The translations under genes were made by a program, and so were the position numbers. Of a stretch of DNA of 64,000 nucleotides, positions 1 to 9,014 are shown piece after piece. The DNA is from Xanthomonas chitinilytica (GTDB taxonomy: Bacteria; Pseudomonadota; Gammaproteobacteria; Xanthomonadales; Xanthomonadaceae): positions 62,001 through 126,000 of the forward strand of contig NZ_JAPCHY010000002.1 in assembly GCF_026107455.2 (NCBI RefSeq), read 5' to 3'. The stretch's first letter is position 1. Each line of letters begins with the position of its first letter. The notes beneath the pieces are model-generated. The model made no database searches and was not told the DNA's origin. It was given only the letters and a program-made list of their open reading frames with translations.

Positions 1-765
1 GCCGATGGCCTGCTGCAGCCGCCGCAGCCAGGCCGCCTCGTCCAGCGCGGCCACCGCGTCGGCCTGGTCGCGGGCCACGCCGTGGACCACGCCGTAATGG
101 CGGTCGCCGCGCGGCAGCAATGCGGTCGGGCCGGTGTCGGTGAAGCGCTCGTAGGCGGTGCCGTCCGGCGCCCTGGCCGGCCGCACCCGCGCCACGAACA
201 GGGTCTGCCGGTAATCGTGCCGCTGCACGTCGATGCCCAGCGCCTGCCGCACCGCGCTGGCGGTGCCGTCGGCGCCGACCACCAGCCGCGCCTGCAGGGT
301 GCGCTCGCCGTCGGCATCGGCGATCACCACCGCCCGCCGCCCCTGCGCGCATTCGCCCAGGCGCAGGAACCGGGCCGGGCGGTAGCGGGTCAGGCGCTCC
401 AGCGCCGTCAGGCCGGCTTCCAGCGCTTCGCCGAAATCGCGCGCCACCACCACCTGGCCGAAAGCGTCGCGGTCGTAGTCCGATGCCTCCAGCCGGACCC
501 GGCCGAAATCGCCGGCGCGGCTGACGTGGATGCGGCGGATCGGCCCGGTCGGCGCGCGCAGCCGCGCCATCACTCCCAGCGCCTGCAATGCATTGACGGT
601 GGCGGCGGCAAAGCTGAGGTTGCGCTGGTCGAACACCGCCGGCAACGCCCCGTCCGGCGTCGCCTCCACCAGCCCCACGTCCAGTCCGATCCGGTCCAGC
701 GCGATCGCCAGGCTCGCCCCCACCAGGCCACCGCCGACGATCACCACATCATGTCGTTCGCTCAT
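1..765 (-). CDS. ubiH: UbiH/UbiF-type FAD-dependent hydroxylase (partial, C-terminus outside window)
   Basis: The first 255 residues of a flavoprotein monooxygenase of the ubiquinone-biosynthesis hydroxylase family, which hydroxylates the polyprenyl-benzene ring at the inner membrane. Residues about 6-20 carry the dinucleotide-binding fold (VVIVGGGLVGAS). A DG motif (VVGADGTASAVR), which contacts the FAD ribose and NADPH in class A monooxygenases, lies in the second third. The reading frame stays open to base 1, so the C-terminal third is missing. The ATG sits about 110 bp from the divergent BtuM-like gene. In related genomes ubiH occupies this place beside the cobalamin adenosyltransferase. 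Family is secure; the choice of UbiH over UbiF or another paralogue rests on synteny recalled from memory. Confidence 0.8.
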   Translation of the reverse strand, partial: MSERHDVVIVGGGLVGASLAIALDRIGLDVGLVEATPDGALPAVFDQRNLSFAAATVNALQALGVMARLRAPTGPIRRIHVSRAGDFGRVRLEASDYDRDAFGQVVVARDFGEALEAGLTALERLTRYRPARFLRLGECAQGRRAVVIADADGERTLQARLVVGADGTASAVRQALGIDVQRHDYRQTLFVARVRPARAPDGTAYERFTDTGPTALLPRGDRHYGVVHGVARDQADAVAALDEAAWLRRLQQAIG

Positions 766-876
766 GCCGCCCATGATAAGCGGTCGGCCCGCGGCGGCAG
801 CCGGTCGCCGCGTGCACCTGCCTGGCGTCGTCCGCTGCGGCTAGAATGGCGGCCTGAACAAGGGAATCCGACCATA

Positions 877-1458
877 ATGAACGCCAACGCCCAACGCGCC
901 TTCGTCCTGTCCGTGCTCGTGCTGCTCATGGCCGGCTCGCGGATCAACCACTTCGCGCCGATCCCCGACGCCTCGTGGGCGGTGTTCTTCATCGGCGGCT
1001 TCTACCTGCGCGGCTGGACCCGCTGGGCCTTCCCGCTGCTGATGGCGCTGGCGGTGGCGATCGACTGGGCGGTGATCAGCCAGCAGGGCGGCAACTTCTG
1101 GCAGCACTACTGCGTGTCGCCGGCGTACTGGGCGCTGGTGCCGGCGCACTTCGCGATGTGGGCCGGCGGCCTGCTGCTGCGCCGCTATTACCGCGGCGCC
1201 AGCTGGCGTGCGCTGGGCCTGTTCGCGGCCAGCCTGGTGGCCTCGGTGGCGGTGTGCCACCTGTTCGCCCAGGGCGGGTTCTACTGGACCAGCAGCGTGG
1301 TCGCCGAGCCCACCTTCGCCGGCTGGTTCAAGAACTACAGCGACTGGCTGCTGCCCTACCTGCGCAGCGCGGCGATGTACACCGGCGTGGCCGCACTGGC
1401 GCAGGTCGCGGCCGAGGCCTTCGGCCGGCAGTCGACCGCCGACCGCATCGCCCACTGA
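877..1458 (+). CDS. btuM: BtuM-like small membrane protein, predicted vitamin B12 transporter
   Basis: A 193-residue, very hydrophobic protein with about five or six membrane segments. AGGGAA at 861-866 serves as ribosome binding site for the ATG at 877; a longer upstream reading frame overlaps ubiH on the other strand and is not real. Size, topology and position directly before a cobalamin adenosyltransferase match BtuM, a solitary S-component-like family for which decyanation of vitamin B12 by a conserved cysteine has been reported. Here Cys79 (HYCVSPAYW) lies almost exactly where I recall that cysteine (Cys80 in the Thiobacillus protein). His25, Asp63 and Tyr84 are further polar residues in the membrane part. 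BtuM is an inference from layout, size and this cysteine; the main alternative is a generic DUF6580-like membrane protein. Confidence 0.65.
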   Translation: MNANAQRAFVLSVLVLLMAGSRINHFAPIPDASWAVFFIGGFYLRGWTRWAFPLLMALAVAIDWAVISQQGGNFWQHYCVSPAYWALVPAHFAMWAGGLLLRRYYRGASWRALGLFAASLVASVAVCHLFAQGGFYWTSSVVAEPTFAGWFKNYSDWLLPYLRSAAMYTGVAALAQVAAEAFGRQSTADRIAH

Positions 1459-1473
1459 GCCCGGCAGCGGACC

Positions 1474-2028
1474 ATGGGCAATCGTCTTTCCAGGATCTAC
1501 ACCCGCACCGGCGACGACGGCAGCACCGGCCTGGGCGATGGCAGCCGGGTCGGCAAGGACTCGGCGCGGGTCAACGCCTACGGCACCGTCGACGAGGCCA
1601 ATTCGGCCATCGGCGTGGTCCTGGCGGCCACGCTGCCGGACGACGTCCGCGCGCTGCTGACCACCATCCAGCACCAGTTGTTCGACCTGGGCGGCGAGCT
1701 GTGCATCCCCGGCCACGCCGCGATCCAGGGCGAGGACATCGATGCGCTGGAACGCCATCTGGACCATTACAACGACGACCTGCCGGCGCTGAAGGACTTC
1801 ATCCTGCCGGCCGGCGGCGAGGCCGCGGCGCGCTGCCACCTGGCCCGCACCATCGTCCGCCGCGCCGAGCGCGAGACCGTCGCCCTGGCCCGCCACGACG
1901 CGGTCCGCCCGGAAGCGGTGCGCTACCTCAACCGGCTGTCGGACCTGCTGTTCGTGCTCGCCCGCGTGCTGGCCCGTTTCGACGGCCACGGCGAAGTGCT
2001 GTGGAACCACGAGCGCCGGCGCGGCTGA
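1474..2028 (+). CDS. Cob(I)alamin adenosyltransferase, PduO/MMAB type
   Basis: A 184-residue cytosolic enzyme that transfers the adenosyl group of ATP to reduced cobalamin, giving adenosylcobalamin. The N-terminal ATP-binding motif (YTRTGDDGSTGL, residues about 9-20) is diagnostic for the PduO type as opposed to CobA/BtuR. It is followed by YGTVDEANSAIG, a central RxxER segment (RRAERETVA) and the C-terminal YLNRLSDLLFVLAR helix. The length is standard for the family. It starts 15 bp after the BtuM-like gene and is probably cotranscribed, which suggests that imported B12 is trapped by adenosylation. No symbol is given because cobO, pduO and btuR are used inconsistently for this family. Confidence 0.95.
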   Translation: MGNRLSRIYTRTGDDGSTGLGDGSRVGKDSARVNAYGTVDEANSAIGVVLAATLPDDVRALLTTIQHQLFDLGGELCIPGHAAIQGEDIDALERHLDHYNDDLPALKDFILPAGGEAAARCHLARTIVRRAERETVALARHDAVRPEAVRYLNRLSDLLFVLARVLARFDGHGEVLWNHERRRG

Positions 2029-2068
2029 GCCGCGCCTGCCTCTGCCGCCGACCGGTTACAGTTCGGGC

Positions 2069-2980
2069 ATGCTGGTCTACACCCATCCCGCCTGCCTCGA
2101 GCACGTCCCCGGCCCGGACCATCCCGAATCGCCGGCGCGGCTGCGCGCCGTGATCGAAGCGCTGCAGGCCGCCTTCCCCGATGCACTGGACTGGCGCGAA
2201 GCGCCGCCGGTGAAGTTCGGCGAACTGGTGCGGGTACACGACCGCGAGCTGATCGACTCGATCCTGCGCCCGCAGCACGAACCGCTGCGGACCATCGACA
2301 TGGACACCCGCATGTCGCCGGGCTCGGCCAGCGCGGCGCTGCATGCGGCCGGTGCCGGCGTGGCCGCGGTCGACGCGGTGATGCTGGGCGACGACAAACG
2401 GGCGTTCTGCGCGGTGCGCCCGCCCGGCCACCACGCCACCGGCAACGCCGCGATGGGCTTCTGCCTGTTCAACAACATCGCCGTGGCCGCCGCCCATGCC
2501 CGCGACCGGCACGGGCTGGAACGCGTCGCCGTGGTCGACTTCGACGTCCACCACGGCAACGGCACCCAGGCGATCTTCGAGCAGGACCCCAAGGTCGGCT
2601 ACTTCAGCACCCACCAGTCCGGGCTGTTTCCGCACTCGGGCAACATGCGCGAGCGCGGGGTCGGCAACATCCGCAACGTGCTGCTGCCGCCGGGCAGCGG
2701 CGGCTTCCGCTTCCGCAACATCTGGGCCGACGAGATGCTGCCGGCCATCGACGCGTTCCGGCCGCAGCTGCTGCTGGTCTCGGCCGGGTTCGACGCCCAC
2801 ATGCGCGACCCGCAGGCCGACCTGATGCTGGAGACCGAGGATTTCGGCTGGCTGAGCGCCGAACTGGCCGGCATCGCCCGCCGCCACGCCGGCGGCCGCA
2901 TCGTCTCCATGCTCGAGGGCGGCTACGACCTGCAGGCGCTGCGCGAATGCAGCGTGGCCCACCTGCAGGCCTTGCTGTGA
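2069..2980 (+). CDS. Histone deacetylase family protein (AcuC/HdaH-like amidohydrolase)
   Basis: A 303-residue zinc hydrolase of the arginase/deacetylase fold. Visible family landmarks are the His pair RPPGHHAT (His121-His122), the zinc-ligand segment DFDVHHGNGTQ (Asp157, Asp159, His161), GFDAHMRDP with the further Asp ligand, and the C-terminal catalytic-tyrosine motif EGGYDLQAL. All catalytic residues seem present. Bacterial members act on acetylated lysines, polyamines or small amides; the substrate here cannot be read from the sequence. It follows the adenosyltransferase by 40 bp and precedes lptD. There is no signal peptide, so it should be cytosolic. Confidence 0.9.
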   Translation: MLVYTHPACLEHVPGPDHPESPARLRAVIEALQAAFPDALDWREAPPVKFGELVRVHDRELIDSILRPQHEPLRTIDMDTRMSPGSASAALHAAGAGVAAVDAVMLGDDKRAFCAVRPPGHHATGNAAMGFCLFNNIAVAAAHARDRHGLERVAVVDFDVHHGNGTQAIFEQDPKVGYFSTHQSGLFPHSGNMRERGVGNIRNVLLPPGSGGFRFRNIWADEMLPAIDAFRPQLLLVSAGFDAHMRDPQADLMLETEDFGWLSAELAGIARRHAGGRIVSMLEGGYDLQALRECSVAHLQALL

Positions 2981-3089
2981 CCGCACCGAGCGGCGCATGA
3001 ACCCCGCCCCCCTTGCGCGGCGCGCCTTCATTGCCCCTATGCAGGGGATACGGCAAGCTAGCGGCCGTTTTCGCCTGAATCCGATCCGC

Positions 3090-5453
3090 GTGCGCCGAGT
3101 CCTACGCCTGCTGCCCCTGCCCCTGAGCATCGCCGTCTGCTTGCCCGCCCTGGCCGACGACAAGCCGATCAACTGGGGCCTGTGCCCGGCGACCGATACC
3201 CTGCCCGCGTTCGACGAGGCCCCCAAGGCCGACCCGGCCGCGGCCGCCACCCGCGAGCAGCAGCCGACCGACATCGAAGGCGACGAGCTTTCCGGCACCA
3301 GCACCGCACCACAGTACCAGGGCAACGTGGCGCTCAAGCGCGGCGACCAGTTCCTGGGCACCGACAACCTGCGCTTCGACACCGAGACCGGCAACTACAT
3401 CGCCGAGGGCAACGTCCGCTACTCCGACTCGTCGATCCGGATGGTGGCCGAGCGTGCCGAAGGCAACCAGGAAACCGATACCCACAAGATCAGCAACATC
3501 CAGTACCAGCTGGTGTCGCGGCGCGGCAACGGCGGCGCCGACTCGATCGACCTGCAGGGTGCGGTCGGGCAGATGCACCATTCCACCTACACCACCTGCG
3601 ATCCCTCGCAGCCGGTGTGGAAGCTGTCCGCGCCGCAGATCGAGGTCGACAACGACGAAGGCTTCGGCACCGCCCGCAACGCGGTGCTGCGGATCGGCAA
3701 GGTGCCGGTGCTGTGGGCGCCCTGGTTCAAGTTCCCGATCGACGACCGCCGCCAGACCGGCCTGCTGTATCCGAAGCTGAGCGTCTCCGGGCGCAACGGC
3801 CTGGACTACGCGCAGCCGATCTACTTCAACCTGGCGCCGAATTACGACGACACCCTGACCCCGCGCTACATGAGCAAGCGTGGGCTGATGCTCGACAACG
3901 AGTTCCGCTACCTCTACCGCGGCGGTCGCGGCCAGCTGGACACCGCCTGGCTGCCCGACGACAAGCTGCGCGGCGAGGATCGCGGCCGGATCGACTACCG
4001 CGGCTACCACAACATCGACCGCAACTGGCAGGCCCGCGCCAACCTGAAATGGGTCAGCGACGAACGCTACGTCGAGGACTTCGCCAACCGCCTGCTGGGG
4101 GTGACCTCCTCCAACCTGCAGAGCACGATCGGCGTCTACGGTACCGGCAAGACCTGGACCGCGGGGTTGATGGCCGACCACTGGCAGCTGACCGACTACA
4201 CGCTGACCGAGACCTCGCTTCCTTTCAACCGCCAGCCGCGCCTGTTCGCCACCTGGGAGCAGCCGTTCGGCCGCTGGTTCGAGGCCGGCGTCTACGCCGA
4301 GGCCGTGCGCTTCGTGCACGACGACATCCATCTCAAGAATTCCGACTACGAGCGCACCGGCGTGGTACAGGAACGTCCCGGCGGATCGCGCCTGGACATC
4401 AAGCCCTACGTCTCGATGCCGCTGGCTGGCGCGGCCTGGTACATCACCCCGACCCTGGCCTGGCGCTATACCGCCTATCAGCTGGACCGGGACCTGGCCG
4501 ACTCGATGAACGGCGAGCGCAACCCCACCCGCAGCCTGCCGATCACCACGATCGATGCCGGCCTGTTCTTCGACCGCGAGACCGAGATCCGCGGCACCTC
4601 CTACCTGCATACGCTGGAGCCGCGGGTGTTCTACCTGAACACGCCCTACCGCGACCAGAGCGACCTGCCGCTGTTCGATACCCGCGCCTTCACCTTCAGC
4701 TGGGGCCAGCTGTTCCGCGACTCCCGCTACACCGGTGCCGACCGCCAGAACGACGCCAACCAGCTGACCACCGCGCTGACCACGCGCCTGCTGCGCCAGG
4801 ACGACGGCCGCGAGAAGCTGTCGGCCAGCATCGGCCAGATCACCTATTTCGACGACTCGCAGGTAACCCTGAACAGCCGCGAGGCGATCGTCGAGCAGGG
4901 CAAGTCGGCCTGGGTGGCCGACGCCAACTGGGCGATCAACGACCGCTGGACCCTGGGCACCACCTACCAGTGGAACCCCAAGTACCGGCGCGAGGATCTG
5001 GTCAGCATGCGCGCGCGCTACCTGATGCCGCGCGACGGCGTGGTCAACCTCTCCTACCGCTACCGCCGCAACGCCAACAGCGGCACCGACCAGCTGGAGC
5101 AGGCCGACCTTTCGTTCCTGTATCCGATCAACCCCAGCTGGAGCATCGTCGGCCGCTACTACTACTCGCTGCTGGACCACAAACCGCTGGAAATCATCGG
5201 CGGCGTGCAGTGGGACAGCTGCTGCCTGGCGGTCCGCGCCCTGGCCCGCCGCTACGTGCGCAACCGCGCGGGCGACGTGAACAACGCCTTCCAGGTCGAG
5301 TTCGTGCTCAAGGGCCTGGGCTCGGCCGGCCAGGACACGGAGCGCACCCTGCGCCGTGCTATTCTCGGCTACAACCGCGACGACCTGTACCTCGTCCCTC
5401 CCAGCAACATCGAGGCCGACGAGGACGACTACGATCCGAACCTGATTCCATGA
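3090..5453 (+). CDS. lptD: LPS-assembly protein LptD
   Basis: Outer-membrane translocon component that inserts lipopolysaccharide into the outer leaflet with LptE. I chose the GTG at 3090 because it gives a standard signal peptide (a short RR start, then a leucine-rich core, cleavage near ALA-DD at residues 20-24) and matches the N-terminus of Xanthomonas LptD as I recall it. An in-frame ATG at 2997 would put 31 unlikely residues in front of the signal. Residues about 50-160 form the OstA/LptA-like jellyroll and the rest is the large beta barrel. Cysteines at 32, 170, 711 and 712 correspond to the four that form interdomain disulfides in E. coli LptD. The stop overlaps the surA start (ATGA), so the two are translationally coupled. 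Confidence 0.96.
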   Translation: MRRVLRLLPLPLSIAVCLPALADDKPINWGLCPATDTLPAFDEAPKADPAAAATREQQPTDIEGDELSGTSTAPQYQGNVALKRGDQFLGTDNLRFDTETGNYIAEGNVRYSDSSIRMVAERAEGNQETDTHKISNIQYQLVSRRGNGGADSIDLQGAVGQMHHSTYTTCDPSQPVWKLSAPQIEVDNDEGFGTARNAVLRIGKVPVLWAPWFKFPIDDRRQTGLLYPKLSVSGRNGLDYAQPIYFNLAPNYDDTLTPRYMSKRGLMLDNEFRYLYRGGRGQLDTAWLPDDKLRGEDRGRIDYRGYHNIDRNWQARANLKWVSDERYVEDFANRLLGVTSSNLQSTIGVYGTGKTWTAGLMADHWQLTDYTLTETSLPFNRQPRLFATWEQPFGRWFEAGVYAEAVRFVHDDIHLKNSDYERTGVVQERPGGSRLDIKPYVSMPLAGAAWYITPTLAWRYTAYQLDRDLADSMNGERNPTRSLPITTIDAGLFFDRETEIRGTSYLHTLEPRVFYLNTPYRDQSDLPLFDTRAFTFSWGQLFRDSRYTGADRQNDANQLTTALTTRLLRQDDGREKLSASIGQITYFDDSQVTLNSREAIVEQGKSAWVADANWAINDRWTLGTTYQWNPKYRREDLVSMRARYLMPRDGVVNLSYRYRRNANSGTDQLEQADLSFLYPINPSWSIVGRYYYSLLDHKPLEIIGGVQWDSCCLAVRALARRYVRNRAGDVNNAFQVEFVLKGLGSAGQDTERTLRRAILGYNRDDLYLVPPSNIEADEDDYDPNLIP

Positions 5454-6787
5454 CCAAGACCCTACCTGCCGTCCTCGCCACCCTGCTGGCGTTCACCTGC
5501 GTGTCCGCGCCCGTGGCCGCGCAGCAACCGCTGCAGCCGCTGGACCGCATTGCCGCCATCGTCGACGAGGACGTGGTGCTGCAGAGCGAACTGCAGCGCG
5601 CGGTCGCCAACATCAAGTCGCAGTACGCCGGCCGCGAACACCAGCTGCCGCCCGATGCCGTGCTGGAACGCCAGGTGCTGGAGCGGCTGGTCCTGGTCAA
5701 GCTGCAGGTGGCCCGCGCCGAAGGCAGCGGCATCCGCGTCGGCGACGAGGAACTGAACCACGCCATCTCCAGCATCGCCCAGCAGAACGGCGCCAGCGTC
5801 GACGTGCTGCGCCAGCGGTTGGCGCAGGACGGCATTTCCTTCGAGGAATTCCGCAAGTCGGTACGCGACGAAATCATCGTCCAGCGCCTGCGCCAGAGCT
5901 TCGCGCAGAGCCGGATCAGCGTCAGCGAGGGCGAGGTCGACGCCGCGCTCGCGCAGCAGAGCGCCGGCAGCACCCAGTACCACCTGGCGCACATCCTGGT
6001 GGCACTGCCGGACGGTGCGACCGCCGAACAGATCGCCACCGGCCAGAGCAAGATCGACGGCATCAGGAACCTGCTCGACAAGGGCGAGCTGGACTTCGCC
6101 GCCGCCGCCGTGCGCTATTCCGACAGCCCCAACGCGCTGGAAGGCGGCGACCTGGGCTGGCGCAGCGCCGACGAGATTCCCAACGCGTTCGCGCAGATGG
6201 TGCGCGAGCTGCAGCCCGGCAGCGTGGTCGGCCCGATCCGCGGCCCCAGCGGCTTCCAGCTGCTCAAGCTGGTGGAGGTCCGCGACGGCAACGCCGGCGA
6301 TACCCGTACCGTCACCGAGTTCCACGCCCGCCACATCCTGGTCCGGGTCAGCGACAACCAGAGCGCCGACGCGGCCAAGGCCAAGATCGACACCCTGCGT
6401 GCGCGCATCGTCGGCGGTGCCGATTTCCAGGCCGTGGCCAAGGAATCCTCCGAGGACGTCAACAGCCGCGGCCAGGGCGGCGACCTGGGCTGGTTCCCGG
6501 CCGACGCCTTCGGCCCGGACTTCGGCCAGCAGGTGCAGGGCGTGGACGACGGCGGCGTGACCGAACCGTTCCGCACCGATGCCGGCTGGCATATCGTGCA
6601 GCGCGTGGCGACCCGCCAGACCGACGTCACCAACGAGAACCGGCGCGCGCAGATCCGCGAGACCATCGGCCGCCGCAAGCTGGAAGAGGAATACAACCGC
6701 TTCCTGCAGGAACTGCGTGGCGAAGCCTACGTCAGCTACCGCAGCGGCGACCGCGCCGAGAACACCGCCGAATCGCCGCAGTCCTGA
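5450..6787 (+). CDS. surA: Periplasmic chaperone / peptidyl-prolyl isomerase SurA
   Basis: A 445-residue chaperone that escorts outer-membrane proteins, LptD included, across the periplasm. It has a cleavable signal peptide (residues 1 to about 24, ending VAA-QQ), a SurA N-terminal domain beginning DRIAAIVDEDVVLQSEL, and two parvulin domains starting near residues 176 (YHLAHILVAL) and 289 (FHARHILVRV). The length is close to E. coli SurA (428). Its ATG overlaps the lptD stop, and lptD-surA-pdxA-rsmA-apaG-apaH is the order classically found in gammaproteobacteria. Confidence 0.97.
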   Translation: MTKTLPAVLATLLAFTCVSAPVAAQQPLQPLDRIAAIVDEDVVLQSELQRAVANIKSQYAGREHQLPPDAVLERQVLERLVLVKLQVARAEGSGIRVGDEELNHAISSIAQQNGASVDVLRQRLAQDGISFEEFRKSVRDEIIVQRLRQSFAQSRISVSEGEVDAALAQQSAGSTQYHLAHILVALPDGATAEQIATGQSKIDGIRNLLDKGELDFAAAAVRYSDSPNALEGGDLGWRSADEIPNAFAQMVRELQPGSVVGPIRGPSGFQLLKLVEVRDGNAGDTRTVTEFHARHILVRVSDNQSADAAKAKIDTLRARIVGGADFQAVAKESSEDVNSRGQGGDLGWFPADAFGPDFGQQVQGVDDGGVTEPFRTDAGWHIVQRVATRQTDVTNENRRAQIRETIGRRKLEEEYNRFLQELRGEAYVSYRSGDRAENTAESPQS

Positions 6788-6790
6788 GCC

Positions 6791-7771
6791 ATGGTCCCGC
6801 AGCTCGCTCTGGTCCCGGGCGAGCCCTCCGGGATCGGCCCTGAACTCTGCATCCGCCTGGCGCAGCAACCGCGCCAGGATTGCCGGCTGCTCGCCTTCGC
6901 CGACCCGGACACCCTGACCGCCGCCGCCGCCGCGCTGGCGCTGCCGTTGCGGTTGCTGCGCGAAGACGAGGCCGCCGCCCGGCCCGGCGACCTGAGGCTG
7001 CGACCGGTGCGCAACGCCGTCGCCAGCCGCTTCGGCCACCCCGATCCGGCCAACGCCACCGCCGTCATCGATGCCCTGCTGCAGGCCGGCCGGGCCTGCC
7101 TCGACGGCGGGCTCGACGGCGTGGTCACCGGCCCCGTGCACAAGGCGGCGATCAACGAGGGCGGCATCGCCTACAGCGGCACCACCGAACTGCTGGCCGG
7201 CCAGGCCGGCGTCGAGGTGGTGATGATGCTGGCCAACGACATCGTGCGGGTGGCGCTGGCCACCACCCACCTGCCGCTGCGCGAGGTGGCCGACGCCATC
7301 GCCGCCGAAAGCCTGCAGCGCACCCTGCACACCCTGCACGTCGCGCTGCGGCGCGACTTCGGCATCGACGGCCCGCGCATCGCCGTGCTCGGCTTGAACC
7401 CGCACGCGGGCGAGGACGGGCACCTGGGCCGGGAGGAGCTGGACATCATCATTCCGCTGCTCGAACGACTGCGCGGCGAGGGCCTGGACCTGGTCGGCCC
7501 GCTGCCGGCCGACACCGCCTTCCTGCCGGGCAAGCTCGCCGGCTTCGACGCGGTGCTGGCGATGTACCACGACCAGGGCCTGCCGGTGCTCAAGTACAGC
7601 GGTTTCGAGCAGGCGGTGAACATCACCCTGGGCCTGCCCTACCCGCGCGTGGCGGTCGACCACGGCACCGCGCTGGAACTGGCCGGCAGCGGCGTGGCCG
7701 ACCCCTCCAGCCTGCTGGCGGCCACCGCGCTGTGCGCCCGCCTGGCCGCGCAACGTAAACTGGCACGATGA
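6791..7771 (+). CDS. pdxA: 4-hydroxythreonine-4-phosphate dehydrogenase
   Basis: A 326-residue NAD-dependent enzyme of pyridoxal 5-phosphate synthesis. It oxidises 4-phosphohydroxythreonine, which then decarboxylates to 3-amino-2-oxopropyl phosphate. Recognisable PdxA segments are LVPGEPSGIGPEL at the N-terminus, VTGPVHKAAIN in the middle, the metal-binding YHDQGLPVLKY and a DHGTALELAG C-terminal block. The length matches E. coli PdxA (329). It starts 3 bp after surA, and its last four bases overlap the rsmA start. Confidence 0.96.
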   Translation: MVPQLALVPGEPSGIGPELCIRLAQQPRQDCRLLAFADPDTLTAAAAALALPLRLLREDEAAARPGDLRLRPVRNAVASRFGHPDPANATAVIDALLQAGRACLDGGLDGVVTGPVHKAAINEGGIAYSGTTELLAGQAGVEVVMMLANDIVRVALATTHLPLREVADAIAAESLQRTLHTLHVALRRDFGIDGPRIAVLGLNPHAGEDGHLGREELDIIIPLLERLRGEGLDLVGPLPADTAFLPGKLAGFDAVLAMYHDQGLPVLKYSGFEQAVNITLGLPYPRVAVDHGTALELAGSGVADPSSLLAATALCARLAAQRKLAR

Positions 7772-8580
7772 ATCCCCCTCATTCCCCGCACGCTGCGCCC
7801 GGCTTCACCGCACCGGCCAAGAAATCGCTGGGCCAGCATTTCCTGGCCGACCGCTACTACATCGACAAGATCGTCATGGCGGTCAATCCGAAGGACGGCG
7901 ACCGCCTGGTCGAGATCGGCCCCGGCCAGGGCGCCATCACCCTGCCGCTGCTGCGCCGGCACCCGCGCCTGACCGTGATCGAGTTCGACCGCGACCTGAT
8001 CGCCCCGCTCACCGCCGCGGCCGCGCCGCTGGGCGAACTGAGCATCGTCCACCGCGACGTGCTGCAGGTCGATTTCAGCGAACTGGCCGGCGACTCGCAG
8101 ATCCGGCTGGTCGGCAACCTGCCCTACAACATCTCCTCGCCAATCCTGTTCCACGCGCTGGAGCATGCCGCGGCCATCCGCGACATGCATTTCATGCTGC
8201 AGAAGGAAGTGGTGGACCGCATGGCCGCCGCACCCGGCAGCAAGGTCTACGGCCGCCTGAGCGTGATGCTGCAGGCATGGTGCGAAGTGACCTCGCTGTT
8301 CGTGGTGCCGCCGGGCGCCTTCCGGCCGCCGCCGAAGGTCGATTCGGCGGTGGTGCGGCTGGTGCCGCGCGATCCGGCCACCATCGGCATCGACGACCCG
8401 GCGCGGTTCGCCGCGGTGGTGAAGGCCGCCTTCGGGCAACGCCGCAAGACCCTGCGCAATGCCCTCAACGGCGTCTGCGGCAGCGCCCAGTTCGAGGCCG
8501 CCGGAGTCCGCAGCGATGCGCGCGCCGAACAGCTGGAAGTCGCCGATTTCATCCGCCTGGCCAACGCCGCGCGCGATTGA
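7768..8580 (+). CDS. rsmA: 16S rRNA (adenine(1518)-N6/adenine(1519)-N6)-dimethyltransferase
   Basis: KsgA/RsmA, 270 residues, uses SAM to dimethylate two adjacent adenines in the 3' terminal helix of 16S rRNA, a late checkpoint of small-subunit assembly. The sequence shows the family opening [14 protein letters not shown] motif I ([11 protein letters not shown]), the acidic post-I residue (IEFDRDL) and the catalytic motif [10 protein letters not shown]. The C-terminal helical domain is complete. It overlaps pdxA by four bases. Confidence 0.97.
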   Translation: MNPPHSPHAAPGFTAPAKKSLGQHFLADRYYIDKIVMAVNPKDGDRLVEIGPGQGAITLPLLRRHPRLTVIEFDRDLIAPLTAAAAPLGELSIVHRDVLQVDFSELAGDSQIRLVGNLPYNISSPILFHALEHAAAIRDMHFMLQKEVVDRMAAAPGSKVYGRLSVMLQAWCEVTSLFVVPPGAFRPPPKVDSAVVRLVPRDPATIGIDDPARFAAVVKAAFGQRRKTLRNALNGVCGSAQFEAAGVRSDARAEQLEVADFIRLANAARD

Positions 8581-8617
8581 GCCTTCCGATCACCTGCTTT
8601 TGCTTACACTTGCCCGC

Positions 8618-9001
8618 ATGGAAGACTCCCGCCACTACGCGATCGACATCGAAGTCTCGCCGCGCTTTCTCGACGAGCAATCGGCACCCGAGGACGGGCG
8701 GTATGCGTTCGCCTACACCATCCGCATCCGCAACCGCGGCGACATCCCCGCGCGGCTGGTGGCGCGGCACTGGCGGATCACCGACGGCCATGGCCGGGTC
8801 GAGCACGTCGACGGCGAGGGCGTGGTCGGCGAGCAGCCGCGGCTGCAGCCGGGCGAGGACTTCAGCTACACCTCCGGGGTGATGCTGCAGACCGACCACG
8901 GCACCATGCAGGGCCACTACGACATGGTCGCCGACGACGGCACCGAGTTCGCCGCCCCGATCGCCCCGTTCGCGCTGTCCATACCGCGGACCCTGCACTG
9001 A
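8618..9001 (+). CDS. apaG: Co2+/Mg2+ efflux-associated protein ApaG
   Basis: A 127-residue protein consisting of one ApaG/DUF525 immunoglobulin-like beta-sandwich domain. Typical segments are [22 protein letters not shown], split by the usual strand-turn pattern, and the glycine-rich loop [16 protein letters not shown]. Biochemical function is still debated; mutants of the Salmonella homologue (CorD) were linked to cobalt and magnesium efflux. It lies between rsmA and apaH, where it is nearly always found. The ATG at 8618 gives the standard family length. Confidence 0.95.
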   Translation: MEDSRHYAIDIEVSPRFLDEQSAPEDGRYAFAYTIRIRNRGDIPARLVARHWRITDGHGRVEHVDGEGVVGEQPRLQPGEDFSYTSGVMLQTDHGTMQGHYDMVADDGTEFAAPIAPFALSIPRTLH

Positions 9002-9014
9002 TGGGGGCGCGGGC

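Noticed and set aside
766..876. Cobalamin riboswitch before the BtuM-like gene
   Set aside because: No B12-box sequence is present and the 111-base gap is too short for a full cobalamin aptamer on either strand.
3102..5180. A 692-codon minus-strand frame opposite lptD
   Set aside because: Entirely antisense to LptD, whose protein motifs are intact; composition is Val/Ala/Gly/Gln-rich shadow coding.
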